Shown here one piece after another: positions 14,581-23,263 of a stretch of 34,380 bases of DNA. A program made the translations under genes and the position numbers. Under the pieces are notes generated by a model. That model had not been told where the DNA came from. It did not search any database and was given only the letters and a program-made list of their open reading frames with translations. The number at the start of each line of letters is the position of its first letter. The first letter of the stretch is position 1. This DNA is from Thermoplasmata archaeon (GTDB lineage Archaea > Thermoplasmatota > Thermoplasmata > Lutacidiplasmatales > UBA184): contig JASHTI010000044.1 in assembly GCA_030040625.1 (NCBI GenBank), forward strand, positions 1-34,380, written 5' to 3'.

Positions 14581-15237
14581 CTACGGCGGACTGGCGAGGT
14601 GACCCCAGGCCGCCGCGATGCCGTAGCCGACGGCCGCGGCGCCCGCGAGGACGATCAGCAGCAGGAAGCCCGAGAGCAGGATGCGCCAGAGCCACGGCCA
14701 CTGCGGCGTCGGCGTCGAGGGGAGGGGGTCGGCGCCCGGCGTCGTCGGACCCACGACGAACCAGTCGATGTACAGGGTCGCCGGATAGGCGCCGATGGCG
14801 GCGGCGCCGAAGCCAAGGTACAGGTACAGGGTGTCTCGGGGGTCCAGGGTCAGGCCGAGGTTGTAAGCGCGGACCCCGTAGAAGAGCACGCCCAGCCCCG
14901 CGATCACCGAGAGCATCCCGACAAAGTGCGTCGGGAAGCGGTACCAGACTGCGAGCGCGAAGGCGATCAGGATGATGCTCAGCATGAGCGTCGCGTCGAA
15001 GAAGAACAGATTGAACTGACCCGGGAGCGGCCAATCGGTCTCGCCCCATACCGAGATGACGCCCAGGAAGAAGCCGAGCAGTCCGAGGAGCAGCGCCCCC
15101 TCGCGAAGGTGGCTGTTCGCGCGCACCAGGTCCTTTCGGCGTACCTCGAACCAGACCAGCACGGCGGTGTAGAACACCGTGGCGGTCACGAGGATCAGCA
15201 GGTCCAGCACCAGGGTCAGGTCGTCCAAGAACGTCAT
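14581..15237 (-). CDS. DUF981-like integral membrane protein
   Basis: 218 residues with about six hydrophobic spans: residues 8-28, 47-63, 75-97, 103-121, 133-152 and a C-terminal span near 190-212. Soluble pieces contain GETDWPLPGQFNLFFFDATL and a short tail. The pattern and size resemble the archaeal DUF981 family, for which I know no function; the assignment is from memory and tentative. The longer ORF start (15471) lacks support: an SD (GGAAGGT, 15244-15250) lies 6 bases before the ATG at 15237. A TATA-like GATAACC near 15307-15318 could be its promoter. Confidence 0.7.
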   Translation of the reverse strand: MTFLDDLTLVLDLLILVTATVFYTAVLVWFEVRRKDLVRANSHLREGALLLGLLGFFLGVISVWGETDWPLPGQFNLFFFDATLMLSIILIAFALAVWYRFPTHFVGMLSVIAGLGVLFYGVRAYNLGLTLDPRDTLYLYLGFGAAAIGAYPATLYIDWFVVGPTTPGADPLPSTPTPQWPWLWRILLSGFLLLIVLAGAAAVGYGIAAAWGHLASPP

Positions 15238-15494
15238 CGTTCTACCTTCCGTACGACGTGGGTCAGAGGCTCGCCTCGCCCGACATCGGACGGGGGAGGC
15301 GGGAGTGGGGTTATCGAGGTTGCGTTGATTCCAATTCACGCACGGCGGACCGCCCCGGGCCGCGCGTTCGTCCCTCGGCCCCGACGCTTCATCTGCGCGC
15401 CCGCGCCTAGGGCGACCACGGGAGTTGGACACGGCGCCGGGCGGGGGATGATCCCCGGGCGACGCCGTCACCGCGGGTCCGGAAAAGGCGTCGA
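15238..15494. promoter_or_regulatory. Divergent intergenic region (DUF981-like / carbamate kinase)
   Basis: 257 bases without a credible gene. It holds the SD and probable TATA (15307-15318, minus) for the DUF981-like gene and a purine-rich GGAAAAGG at 15481-15488 just before the carbamate kinase ATG that may act as its SD. No RNA structure was recognised. Confidence 0.4.
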
Positions 15495-16511
15495 ATGAGT
15501 GAACGGACGGGGCGGGATCGGCGCGAGCGGATCGTCGTCGCCCTCGGTGGCAACGCGATCCAGCGGGCCCACGATCATGGCACCTGGGCGGAGGCCGTTC
15601 GCCAGGTGCGGCGAACGGCCCGGGTGCTCGCTTCCCTCGTGGGGCCGGCTCGGGAGCTGATCGTCACGCACGGCAACGGCCCGCAGGTCGGCAGCCTGCT
15701 CCGCGAGGCCGAGCTCGGCGCCGCGGAGGTCCCGGTCCCCCCGATGCATGTCCTGGACGCCGAGACCGAGGGACAGCTCGGCTACCTGATCGCCGGCGAG
15801 CTCGAGGCGGCGCTTCGGCGCCGGGGCCGTCCGCGGACCGTCCTGCCGATCATCAGTCGCACGGAGGTCTCGGCGGCGGACCCGGCGTTCCGCCGACCGA
15901 CCAAGCCGGTCGGCAGGTTCTACACGGCCGAGGAGGCGCAGCGTCGCCAGCGCGACGCCGGATGGGTGATGCGCGAGGACCGGGCGCGCGGCGGCTGGCG
16001 CCGGCTGGTGCCGTCGCCGCGGCCCCGGCGCTGGCTGGAGGGACCGGCCGTTCGACGGATCCTCGACGCCGGCCTCGGCGACCGCTGTCTGTTCATCGTC
16101 GCCGGTGGGGGCGGCATCCCCGTCGTGCGCCGCGGGGACGGCTGGGTCGGGGTCGATGCGGTGATCGACAAGGATCGCGGCGCCGCGCTGGTGGCGGACG
16201 CGCTGGGAGCGGAGACGCTCGTGGTCGTCACCGACGTCCCCGGGGCGGCCGTCGGCTTCCGGACCGCACGGCCCCGCTGGCTCGGGAAGGTCCCCCGCGC
16301 GGAGCTCGCCCGCCTCGCGCGTCGCGGCGAGTTCGAAGAGGGGAGCATGGGCCCGAAAGTGGAGGCCGGCCTCACGTTCCTCACGGGGCCGCGACGGCGG
16401 TTCGCCATCACCGACCTCGGCTCGCTGCCGAAGGCGCTCGCCGGCCGCGCCGGCACCCGCGTGTGGCCCCGGTCGGCGGGCCCCCGGGCGCGACGCGCGC
16501 GGCCCAAGTAG
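15495..16511 (+). CDS. arcC: Carbamate kinase
   Basis: Interconverts carbamoyl phosphate plus ADP with carbamate plus ATP. The 338 residues cover the amino-acid-kinase fold with family motifs in order: VVALGGNAIQRA, ELIVTHGNGPQVGSLL, KPVGRFYTAEEA, FIVAGGGGIPVV, GVDAVIDKDRGAALVA, LVVVTDVPG and FEEGSMGPKVEA, where the Lys of the last motif contacts phosphate. The N- and C-terminal 10-25 residues are Arg-rich extensions; the family is usually about 310 residues. No arginine deiminase or ornithine carbamoyltransferase gene is in the window, so its carbamoyl phosphate source is not shown. The aminotransferase downstream has its own promoter. Confidence 0.95.
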   Translation: MSERTGRDRRERIVVALGGNAIQRAHDHGTWAEAVRQVRRTARVLASLVGPARELIVTHGNGPQVGSLLREAELGAAEVPVPPMHVLDAETEGQLGYLIAGELEAALRRRGRPRTVLPIISRTEVSAADPAFRRPTKPVGRFYTAEEAQRRQRDAGWVMREDRARGGWRRLVPSPRPRRWLEGPAVRRILDAGLGDRCLFIVAGGGGIPVVRRGDGWVGVDAVIDKDRGAALVADALGAETLVVVTDVPGAAVGFRTARPRWLGKVPRAELARLARRGEFEEGSMGPKVEAGLTFLTGPRRRFAITDLGSLPKALAGRAGTRVWPRSAGPRARRARPK

Positions 16512-16550
16512 TCGCCGTCAACCCCGGCTGACATCGCGGCGAGCGCGGGA

Positions 16551-16558
16551 GTTAACTC
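16551..16558 (+). promoter_or_regulatory. TATA box of the aminotransferase gene
   Basis: GTTAACTC ends 21 bases before the ATG at 16580, fitting a leaderless transcript. Confidence 0.55.
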
Positions 16559-16579
16559 GGCCCGCTCGTCTGACCGGGC

Positions 16580-17503
16580 ATGGTCGCGCTGCAGCCGCTC
16601 TCGAAGATCTGGATGGACGGCGCGCTCGTGGACTGGCCGGACGCCCGGGTGCACGTGCTCACGCACGCGTTGCACTACGGCTACGCGGTCTTCGAGGGGA
16701 TCCGCTGCCACACGACATCGCGCGGTCCGGCGATCTTCCGGCTCGACGAGCACCTGGACCGCTTCCTCAACAGCGCGAAGATCTACCGGATGAAGCTCGC
16801 GTACGGCCGCGAGGAGCTTCGGCGAGCCTGCATCGACCTCGTCCGGGCGAACGGGGGGGTCGCGGCCTACCTTCGTCCGATCGCCTTCTCCGGCTACGGA
16901 GAGATGGGGCTGGACCCGACGCGCGCCCCGGTCCAGGTCGCCGTGGCGATGTGGCCCTGGGGCGCGTACCTCGGCGAAGAGGGTCAGGCGCGGGGGGTCC
17001 GATCGCTCGTCTCGAGCTGGACCCGGGTCGACTCGCGCATGCTCCCGCCGCAGGCGAAGTGCGCGGCGAACTACGCGAACTCGGCGCTGGCCAAGATGGA
17101 GGCGGTCGCCGCGGGCTACGACGAGGCGATCCTGCTGAACTCCGCGGGAATGGTCGCCGAGGGCCCCGGGGAGAACATCTTCCGCGTGAAGAACAACGTC
17201 GTGAGCACGCCACCGGCGAGCTCCGGTATCCTTCGGGGTATCACCCGAGACACGGTGATCCAGTTCCTCGCCGACGAAGGGCTGCTGTTCCGTCGGAACG
17301 ACTTCACCCGCGAGGAGCTGTTCACCTCCGACGAGGTCCTCTACACGGGGACCGCGGCCGGGATCACGCCCATCCGCGAGGTTGACGGCCGACCGATCGG
17401 CACCGGCGACTACCCGGTGACGCGGCGGCTGCAGCGCCGGTACACCGACGCGATCGAGGGGCGGCTGCCGGAGCGCGAGGCCTGGCTCACGTTCGTCCGC
17501 TAG
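16580..17503 (+). CDS. ilvE: Branched-chain amino acid aminotransferase
   Basis: A PLP fold type IV aminotransferase of 307 residues, the standard length. It shows KIWMDGALVDW, HALHYGYAVFEGIRCH, YLRPIAFSGYGEMGL, the PLP-Lys region QAKCAANYANSALAKMEA (Schiff-base Lys expected here), EAILLNSAGMVAEGPGENIF and DEVLYTGTAAGITPIREVDGR. The GTAAGITP and EGPGENIF motifs are those of IlvE rather than D-amino acid or aminodeoxychorismate enzymes. It converts Leu, Ile or Val and 2-oxoglutarate to the branched 2-oxoacids and glutamate. In this setting it could work in biosynthesis or feed amino acid fermentation. Its 3' end overlaps the convergent DUF6390-like gene by 17 bases. Confidence 0.95.
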   Translation: MVALQPLSKIWMDGALVDWPDARVHVLTHALHYGYAVFEGIRCHTTSRGPAIFRLDEHLDRFLNSAKIYRMKLAYGREELRRACIDLVRANGGVAAYLRPIAFSGYGEMGLDPTRAPVQVAVAMWPWGAYLGEEGQARGVRSLVSSWTRVDSRMLPPQAKCAANYANSALAKMEAVAAGYDEAILLNSAGMVAEGPGENIFRVKNNVVSTPPASSGILRGITRDTVIQFLADEGLLFRRNDFTREELFTSDEVLYTGTAAGITPIREVDGRPIGTGDYPVTRRLQRRYTDAIEGRLPEREAWLTFVR

Positions 17504-18251
17504 CGGGGGGATCGAACGATACCACCCCGAGCGCCGGCAGCGCTTGGTTCGCCGCGTCCAGCGATCGCTGCGTCCACTGCTCGAGCCGGGCGGCGCTCCG
17601 GGGGTCCGGGAGGAGCGCCGGCCAGGACCAGTGCAGGACGACCGCTCGACCGACGCCCACCCCCTCGAGGACGCGGGGATCGTAGGCGACGGTCCGCTCG
17701 GCGTGCCCGCGCAGGACGAGCCCGGAGGGTCCGGGGGCGAGCGTCGGGCCGGCGACCGTGAGCGCGTCGGCCCCGACGGCTCGGACCTCGGCGGCGGCGG
17801 GGCGGCACGCCTCCAGGTTCGACAGGGTCGTCGGCACGTGGCCGGTCACCGCACCGACCCCGACGTAGGCGACATGGAAGACGTGGTGCGGGAGGGGCCG
17901 CTCGGGGAGGTGCTCGGCGAGCCGCCGGGCGATCGAGGCGGGCAGGCCCCGCCCCCGCAGCGCCTCGAGGAGCCGAAGGAACCCGGGGCGGTCGACCGCC
18001 TCCAGCAGCTCGTTGCCGAGCCAGTACGCCGCCACGACCTCGGGGTCGAACGGGTCCCGTCCGGTGGCGCTCCCGATCGCCTCCAGGTACGGCATGAGCG
18101 CCTCGAATCGGGCGAGCGCCGCACGTGCGGCCGGCGAGCCACGGCCGCTCGTGATCGCCGCGTAGAGCGCCGGCTCCGCGTCCTCCGGGCCGCAGTAGCG
18201 CAGCCGGTTGGTCGCGATCGAGAAGCGAGCGCAGAGGGCGACGCCGTCCAT
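17487..18251 (-). CDS. DUF6390-like hydrogenase-associated protein
   Basis: 254 residues, no membrane span. I recognise features of the family I know as DUF6390: an N-terminal ARFSIATNRLRYCGPED, then MPYLEAIGSATGRDPFDPEVVAAYWLGNELL, then a central HHVFHVAYVGVGAVTGHVP. Such proteins are encoded in [NiFe] hydrogenase loci of bacteria and archaea; the exact role is not known to me. The conserved Cys in RYCGP and the two His of HHVFH are candidate metal ligands. It begins one base after the EamA stop and is the last gene of the hydrogenase operon, which supports a maturation or accessory job. The family name is from memory and needs an HMM search. Confidence 0.65.
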   Translation of the reverse strand: MDGVALCARFSIATNRLRYCGPEDAEPALYAAITSGRGSPAARAALARFEALMPYLEAIGSATGRDPFDPEVVAAYWLGNELLEAVDRPGFLRLLEALRGRGLPASIARRLAEHLPERPLPHHVFHVAYVGVGAVTGHVPTTLSNLEACRPAAAEVRAVGADALTVAGPTLAPGPSGLVLRGHAERTVAYDPRVLEGVGVGRAVVLHWSWPALLPDPRSAARLEQWTQRSLDAANQALPALGVVSFDPPASGRT

Positions 18252-18252
18252 G

Positions 18253-19206
18253 CTAGCCGCGCCACGGCCGCGGGGTCCGGCCGAGCAGCAGATCGCGGAC
18301 CGCGACGAGGTGGGGGGAACCGAGCGCCACGAGGACCCCGCCGACGACCACCACCGCCCCCACCGCCGCGAGCGGCGGGACGACCGCGTGGCTCACCGTT
18401 AGGTCGAGCGCCCAGGAGATCGGGAACCCGAGGACGAGCACGCTGGAGGCGACGCCCAGCTCCACCCGGGCGAGCCCCGGATACCAGGTGAGCACGAAGG
18501 CGGCGAGCAGCGCGGCGCTGATCCCGACCCACATCCACTCGGCGGGGGAGTAGCTCACGACCGTTCCCCAACCGCCGAGGGCCAGGAGGTACGCCGAGAG
18601 GAACACCGCGCCGAACCCCATCCGCCCGAGGGCGACGACCGATCCGCGCAGCCGGCGCAGCGCGTGCTTGGAGACCGTGTACTCGGCGGCCCAGAGGAGG
18701 GTCGCCGCCAGCACGTAGGCCGAGCCGTCGGTCCAGATCGGCGACAGGAGCGAGAGCAGGAGCAGATTGCCGCCCAGGATGAGCGCGGCCGCGAGGGCGA
18801 GACGCGGATGGGCCCGCTCTCGCAGCGCGACGATCCCGAAGACGGTGGCGAAGATGAACAGCGTCCGGTAGACGAACGAGGCGGTCAGGGTGCCGTGCGC
18901 CGCGGTCGCCAACTGCAGCCCCCGGAAGAAGAGGACGAACGGCACCGCTCCCCCGATCAGCCCGATGACCGCGAGGGTGCCGAGGTCCCGGGGACGGAGC
19001 GAGGAGCCGGAGCCCACGAGGGCGAGCGCGCCGAACGGTAGGACGACCGCCGCGACCGCGAGGTTTCGGATCGTCACGAACGCGGTCGAACCGGTCCCGG
19101 CGACCGCGTAGCCGTTGACGAAGGTGGAGACGCCGCTGATCACGGCGGTCGCGAGCACGAGCAGCACGCCCGCCCCGAGCGCCCCGCGTCCGCCCAGATC
19201 GCTCAT
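18253..19206 (-). CDS. EamA/DMT-family transporter in the hydrogenase operon
   Basis: 317 residues with about ten membrane spans in two EamA repeats: repeat one about 10-150 (AVISGVSTFVNGYAVAG ... HGTLTASFVYRTLFIFATVFG) and repeat two about 165-300 (YVLAATLLWAAEYTVSKHAL ... GVASSVLVLGFPISWALD). The second-repeat WAAEYTVSKHAL motif is typical of the drug/metabolite transporter superfamily. The substrate is unknown. The ATG overlaps the hypC stop (ATGA) and the stop lies one base before the DUF6390-like ATG, so it is translationally tied into the hydrogenase operon. A nickel or metabolite role can be imagined but is not shown by the sequence. Confidence 0.88.
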   Translation of the reverse strand: MSDLGGRGALGAGVLLVLATAVISGVSTFVNGYAVAGTGSTAFVTIRNLAVAAVVLPFGALALVGSGSSLRPRDLGTLAVIGLIGGAVPFVLFFRGLQLATAAHGTLTASFVYRTLFIFATVFGIVALRERAHPRLALAAALILGGNLLLLSLLSPIWTDGSAYVLAATLLWAAEYTVSKHALRRLRGSVVALGRMGFGAVFLSAYLLALGGWGTVVSYSPAEWMWVGISAALLAAFVLTWYPGLARVELGVASSVLVLGFPISWALDLTVSHAVVPPLAAVGAVVVVGGVLVALGSPHLVAVRDLLLGRTPRPWRG

Positions 19207-19502
19207 CGGGGTCCGTCCTCCGGAGCCGACGGATCCCGGGTCCCCGGGCCCTCCCGGCCCGTCGCCGTCCCTGTCGGGGCGACCGTCACCGACTCGAGCA
19301 ACCCCAGCGCCTCCCGGGCCTCGGCCTCCGACAGGCGGCGGTAGACGAAGCCGGCCTGTACCAGCACCCAGTCGCCGACCTGCGCTTCGGGGAGGTAGAC
19401 GAGCTGGGCTCGCCGTCGGCTTGCGCCATACTCGATCTCGGCGACGGGGACGCCCCCCTCGTCATGGACGGCGACCAGGCGTCCGGGGATCGCGAGGCAC
19501 AT
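19203..19502 (-). CDS. hypC: HypC/HupF-family hydrogenase maturation chaperone
   Basis: 99 residues starting MCLAIPGRLV, the invariant HypC N-terminus whose Cys2 carries the Fe(CN)2CO unit from HypD to the hydrogenase large subunit. The small beta-barrel follows (EIEYGASRRRAQLVYLPEAQVGDWVLVQAGFVYRRLSEAEA). A Pro/Gly-rich tail of about 25 residues is extra. HypB, HypD, HypE and HypF are not in this window and must be encoded elsewhere if the enzyme is functional. It lies 9 bases after the HypA-like gene and overlaps the transporter start by 4 bases. Confidence 0.92.
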   Translation of the reverse strand: MCLAIPGRLVAVHDEGGVPVAEIEYGASRRRAQLVYLPEAQVGDWVLVQAGFVYRRLSEAEAREALGLLESVTVAPTGTATGREGPGTRDPSAPEDGPR

Positions 19503-19511
19503 CGGCGGACC

Positions 19512-19817
19512 TCACCCGTCCCGAACGGAAGAAGGCGGCGACGGCCGCACGGCCGCCGGTCCAAAGGTAACGGTACGCAGCAGCAGGGAGGCCGCGCGAG
19601 GGTCGGTCGGGGACGGCAGCAGCTCGACCTCGAGGACGGCCGCTTCGGCGGGGCCCCCGGCCATCGCCCGGGCCCAGAGCTGCCGGAGCCGGGGCTCATC
19701 GACGTGGGCGAGCGGCCCCAGCGCCACCGAGGCACGAAGGATCGCTGCTCCGCCCGCGCCGCGGGAGAGCTCTTCGACCTTACGGCGCAGGTCGCGCATG
19801 AGCGCCTCTTCGTGCAT
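19512..19817 (-). CDS. HypA-like protein lacking the zinc ribbon
   Basis: 101 residues. The N-terminus MHEEALMRDL keeps the Met-His-Glu of HypA, whose His2 is a nickel ligand. The fold pattern follows HypA: ASVALGPLAHVDEPRLRQLWARAMAGGPAEAAVLEVELLP. HypA normally has two CxxC pairs after this point for a structural zinc. Here there is no Cys at all; the chain continues SPTDPRAASLLLRTVTFGP and ends. It could be a reduced nickel chaperone, a HypA-derived scaffold or a docking factor for this hydrogenase. Its place between the maturation protease and hypC supports a maturation role. Confidence 0.72.
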   Translation of the reverse strand: MHEEALMRDLRRKVEELSRGAGGAAILRASVALGPLAHVDEPRLRQLWARAMAGGPAEAAVLEVELLPSPTDPRAASLLLRTVTFGPAAVRPSPPSSVRDG

Positions 19818-19820
19818 CGC

Positions 19821-20303
19821 TCACCCCGTCTCCGTCGGCCACGCTTGCAGCTCGCGGACGATCGCCTCGGCCGCCCGCGGCACCCCGGCGGCGACCTCCT
19901 CGCTCAGCGTCGGTCCGAAGCCGAGCTCTCCGGCCTCGATCAGATACACGACCAGCCGGCGCGGCGCCCGGCCGAGCTCGACGGCGAGGGCATAGGCGTC
20001 CGGCAGCGAGAGCGCGTGCGACGAGGTCGACGGGCCGATCGGCGCCCGGGCGAGCGCCGCGCCCTCGAGGCGAAGTACGCTCCCGGCGGTGGCGCCGGTG
20101 CGGCCGGCGTCCACCACGATCGCCGGCGCGGCGTCGCTCCAGAGCTCCAGCAGCTGCAACGGCTCGGCGACCCGCTCGACGAGCGCGACGGAGGGGGAGA
20201 GGCGTCCCCGCAGCGCCCGAACCACGCGCGGCCCGCATCCGTCGTCCCGGCGGGCGGGCTCCCCGAGGCCGAGGACCATCGGTCGGCCGGCGGGGGTGCT
20301 CAT
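19821..20303 (-). CDS. [NiFe] hydrogenase maturation protease (HycI/HyaD family)
   Basis: 160 residues; cuts the C-terminal peptide of the large subunit after nickel insertion. It shows VLGLGEPARRDDGCGPRVV at the N-terminus, AIVVDAG in the middle and PSTSSHALSLPDAYAL, giving Glu15, Asp65 and His96. These match the nickel-sensing Glu16, Asp62 and His93 of E. coli HybD. The ATG overlaps the hydA stop (ATGA), so it is coupled to its substrate. Its stop lies 3 bases before the HypA-like ATG. The long ORF 19821-21695 in the same frame is an artefact of antisense-free GC-rich sequence; only this last part is the gene. Confidence 0.9.
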   Translation of the reverse strand: MSTPAGRPMVLGLGEPARRDDGCGPRVVRALRGRLSPSVALVERVAEPLQLLELWSDAAPAIVVDAGRTGATAGSVLRLEGAALARAPIGPSTSSHALSLPDAYALAVELGRAPRRLVVYLIEAGELGFGPTLSEEVAAGVPRAAEAIVRELQAWPTETG

Positions 20304-21604
20304 GCCGCGCCCTCGCGCCGGAGGTCCAAGCGAAGGAAGTGCGTGGCGCAGGAGATGCAGGGGTCGTGGTTGCGGATCGCCTTCTCGCAGGCGTCCGCGA
20401 TCCCGGCGTCGTCCCGGTCGACGGAGCGCCGCACGACGCCGCGGAGGTCGTCCTCGATCCGCATCTGGTTCTGCGAGGTCGGCGCCACGATCCGAGCCTC
20501 CTCGATGCGGCCGTCGGCCCCGAGGCGGTAGCGGTGGTACAGCATCCCGCGCGGCGCCTCGGTGATCGCCGCACCGGTGCCGCCGGACACGCGATCGGGG
20601 GCGGCCACCCAGGCCCGCTCGGGAGGCTGGTAGCGGTCCAGCAGGCGGAGCGCCTCCTCGCACGCGAAAAGGATCTCCACGGCCCGGACCTGGATCGACC
20701 GGTACGGGTTCCGCACCTCGCGACCGAGGCCGGCGTGCCGCGCGGCCGAGGCCGCCCGGGGGGTGAGCCGATCCGAGTTCAGGCTGTACCGGGCGAGCGG
20801 CCCGACCAGGTACGAACCGCCGCCGCGACGACGGCAATGCAGGGCGTGGGAGTGGGCGACCTGGACCTCCTCGAACTCGCGTTCGAAGTCCGCGGCGTCC
20901 AGCGAGAGCCCGGCGCTGGAGGTGATCCGTCCCTCGTTCATCGGATACTCCTCGGGGTGGCGGAGCGCGACGAACTCGTACGGTTCGTCGACGTCCGGGT
21001 AGGCGAGCTCCTCCGTGAAGCGGACGGTCGCCTCGGCGAGGTCGATCGCCGACCGAAGGGTCGTGCGCAGCGCCCCGAGCTCCTCCGTCGACGGGAGACG
21101 GTAGAACCCGCCGACGCGCACGTTCACCGGGTGGATCTCTCGCCCCCCGAGGACCGAGAGGACGGTGTTGCCGGCCTTCTTCAGCGCGAGCCCCTGCCGG
21201 ACGAGCTCCGGCCGCTCCTTGGCGAGGCGCACGGCGTCCGGGAGCCCCAGGAAGTCGGGGGCGTGGAGCAGGTAGAGGTGCAGGGCGTGGCTCTCGATCC
21301 ACTCGCCGCAGTACAGCACCCGCCGGAGGTCCCGGAGGGCTCCGTCGACGCGGATCCCGAGCGCCCGCTCGACCGCGTGGCAGGCGCTCATCTGGTAGGC
21401 GACCGGGCAGATCCCGCAGATCCGCGCGGTGATGTCCGGCGCCTCGCCGTACATCCTCCCGCGCAGCAGCGCCTCGAAGAAGCGGGGCGGCTCGAAGATG
21501 CGCAGTTCGATCTCCGCCACCTCGCGTCCCGCGAGCCGAACCCGCAACGCCCCCTCCCCCTCCACCCGGGCGAGGTAGTCGACGGCGATCGTCCGCTCCG
21601 TCAC
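20300..21604 (-). CDS. hydA: Group 3b [NiFe] hydrogenase large subunit
   Basis: 434 residues carrying the NiFe active site. The N-terminal ligand motif is [16 protein letters not shown] (Cys63, Cys66) and the C-terminal one DPCISCATH (Cys416, Cys419), followed by 12 residues ([12 protein letters not shown]) that the protease encoded next should remove after His422. The [11 protein letters not shown] form and the partners HydB, HydG and HydD point to the soluble NAD(P)-linked group 3b sulfhydrogenase of the Pyrococcus type, which evolves or uses H2 in the cytoplasm. The start is GTG at 21604, overlapping the hydD stop as GTGA; the ORF upstream of it is the hydD shadow frame. Confidence 0.95.
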   Translation of the reverse strand: MTERTIAVDYLARVEGEGALRVRLAGREVAEIELRIFEPPRFFEALLRGRMYGEAPDITARICGICPVAYQMSACHAVERALGIRVDGALRDLRRVLYCGEWIESHALHLYLLHAPDFLGLPDAVRLAKERPELVRQGLALKKAGNTVLSVLGGREIHPVNVRVGGFYRLPSTEELGALRTTLRSAIDLAEATVRFTEELAYPDVDEPYEFVALRHPEEYPMNEGRITSSAGLSLDAADFEREFEEVQVAHSHALHCRRRGGGSYLVGPLARYSLNSDRLTPRAASAARHAGLGREVRNPYRSIQVRAVEILFACEEALRLLDRYQPPERAWVAAPDRVSGGTGAAITEAPRGMLYHRYRLGADGRIEEARIVAPTSQNQMRIEDDLRGVVRRSVDRDDAGIADACEKAIRNHDPCISCATHFLRLDLRREGAA

Positions 21605-22398
21605 GGGGCGCCTCCGGCCGGGGCGGCGGCGGACTCGGAGGCCTCGCGGAAGGCGGGGGCCGCGGCGTTGAACGTCCGGAAGACCCGCTGGACATCCGCC
21701 GGGGCGAGGCCGAGCTCGCGGAGCCGGCGCACGAGGGAGGGGGCGTTCGGCGTGTCCTGCGGGCCGAAGCAGCCGTAGCAGCCGCGGTGGTACGCCGGGC
21801 AGATCGCCCCGCAGCCGGTCTGGGTCACCGGGCCGAGGCACGGGGTCCCGTGCGCGACCACGACGCAGACGTTGCCGCGGCGTTTGCACTCCCCGCAGAC
21901 GCTTTCGGTCGGGACGTTCGGGGCACGGTCCCCGAGGAACGCCGAGATCACCTCGAGAAGCTGGCCTTTGTTGATCGGGCAGCCGCGGAGCTCGAAGTCG
22001 ACCGGAACGTGCGCCGAGATCGGCGTCGAGGTCGCGAGCGTCGCGATGTACTCCGGCCGGGCGTAGACGGCCCGCGCGAACTCCGCGACGTCCCCGAAGT
22101 TCCGGAGCGCCTGGATCCCCCCGGCCGTCGCGCAGGCGCCGATCGTTAGGAGGAAGCGCGCCTCCGCCCGCACCTGGCGTACGAGCTCGAGGTCGTGCGG
22201 GGTCGTCACGGAGCCCTCCACGATCGCCAGGTCGTACGGCCCCTCCACCGTAGCGCTGGACGCCTCGCGGAACAGGGCGATCTCGACCGCCCCGGCGACG
22301 GCGAGCAGCTCGTCCTCGCAGTCGAGCAAGGTCAGCTGGCAGCCGTCGCACGAGGCGAACTTGTAGACCGCCACGCGGGGACGGGGGACCCGCGGCAT
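21601..22398 (-). CDS. hydD: Group 3b [NiFe] hydrogenase small subunit
   Basis: 265 residues with cysteines for three [4Fe-4S] clusters: FASCDGCQ (Cys17, Cys20), [19 protein letters not shown], then [30 protein letters not shown] and GCYGCFGP. No Tat signal is present, as expected for the cytoplasmic group 3b enzyme. It passes electrons between the NiFe site in HydA and the HydB/HydG module. The C-terminal 40 residues are Ala/Pro-rich and not obviously conserved. It starts one base after the hydG stop. Confidence 0.95.
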   Translation of the reverse strand: MPRVPRPRVAVYKFASCDGCQLTLLDCEDELLAVAGAVEIALFREASSATVEGPYDLAIVEGSVTTPHDLELVRQVRAEARFLLTIGACATAGGIQALRNFGDVAEFARAVYARPEYIATLATSTPISAHVPVDFELRGCPINKGQLLEVISAFLGDRAPNVPTESVCGECKRRGNVCVVVAHGTPCLGPVTQTGCGAICPAYHRGCYGCFGPQDTPNAPSLVRRLRELGLAPADVQRVFRTFNAAAPAFREASESAAAPAGGAP

Positions 22399-22399
22399 G

Positions 22400-23263
22400 C
22401 TACAGCTCCCGAACGCCGAGGTACGGCGCGATCCGCGCGTACGGAAGGACCGGACCGTCGCGGCAGACGAACTCCGGACCGAACTGGCAGTGGCCGCAGA
22501 AGCCGACGGCGCACTTCATGTTCCGCTCCATCGACAGGAAGATCGCCTCGGCGGGGACGCCCCGCTCGAGCAGCGCCTTCGCCGTGAACCGCATCATCAC
22601 CTCCGGGCCGCAGACGAACGCGACGGTGTTCGCCGGATCGAAGCGTGCATCCGGCAGCCGGGTCGTGACGACGCCGACGTCGCCGTACCAGTCCCGTCCG
22701 GCGGCGTCGACGGTCACCTGGAACCGAAGGTCGCTCCGCGCGCGCCAGCGCTGGATCTCCTCGTAGAAGACCAAGCTCTTCGGCGTCCGGGCCCCGTAGA
22801 CGACCTCGATCCGCCCGAATCGCTCCCGCTCGGCGAGCAGCCGATAGAGCAGCGGTCGAAGCGGCGGCAGGCCGAGGCCTCCGGCCGCGAGCACCACATC
22901 GCGGCCGACCGCTCGCTCGAGGGGCCAGCCGTTCCCGTACGGCCCGCGAACGCCGACGCAGCTGCCCGGGGGCGCGGCGAACAGCGCCCGGCTCGTCGCC
23001 CCCAGCGCCTGCACCGTGTGCACGAGCGCACCGTCCGGGGCGCCGGAGATCGAGATCGCGGCCTCGCCGATCCCGAAGGCGTACAGCATGTTGAACTGCC
23101 CGGGAGCGGACGACGGGGTGACGGCGCCATCGACCGGGGCGAGGACGAGGGTCGCGATGTCCGCCGTCTCCTCGGTGCGGCTCCGCACGCGGTACGGCAC
23201 CGGGGCGTACGGGCCCGCCGGCCCGACCGGAAGGCCCCCCGAGGTCGCCCGTTCAGAGGACAT
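22400..23263 (-). CDS. hydG: Hydrogenase FAD/NAD(P)-binding diaphorase subunit
   Basis: 287 residues of the ferredoxin-NADP reductase type found in sulfhydrogenase gamma and dihydroorotate dehydrogenase PyrK. It has an FAD domain ([22 protein letters not shown]), an NAD(P) domain ([31 protein letters not shown]) and a C-terminal [2Fe-2S] motif [17 protein letters not shown] (Cys251, 256, 259, 267). It exchanges electrons with NAD(P)H. Its ATG overlaps the end of the preceding gene by 11 bases. Confidence 0.94.
   Translation of the reverse strand: MSSERATSGGLPVGPAGPYAPVPYRVRSRTEETADIATLVLAPVDGAVTPSSAPGQFNMLYAFGIGEAAISISGAPDGALVHTVQALGATSRALFAAPPGSCVGVRGPYGNGWPLERAVGRDVVLAAGGLGLPPLRPLLYRLLAERERFGRIEVVYGARTPKSLVFYEEIQRWRARSDLRFQVTVDAAGRDWYGDVGVVTTRLPDARFDPANTVAFVCGPEVMMRFTAKALLERGVPAEAIFLSMERNMKCAVGFCGHCQFGPEFVCRDGPVLPYARIAPYLGVREL

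Noticed and set aside
12308-14602. Very long plus-strand ORF (764 codons) opposite the acyl-CoA synthetase
   Set aside because: It is an antisense frame kept open by the high GC content; the translation is Arg/Asp/Glu-rich with no family motif.
19821-21695. 624-residue ORF read as one protein
   Set aside because: Only its last 160 codons (maturation protease) are a gene; the rest is an out-of-frame shadow of hydA.
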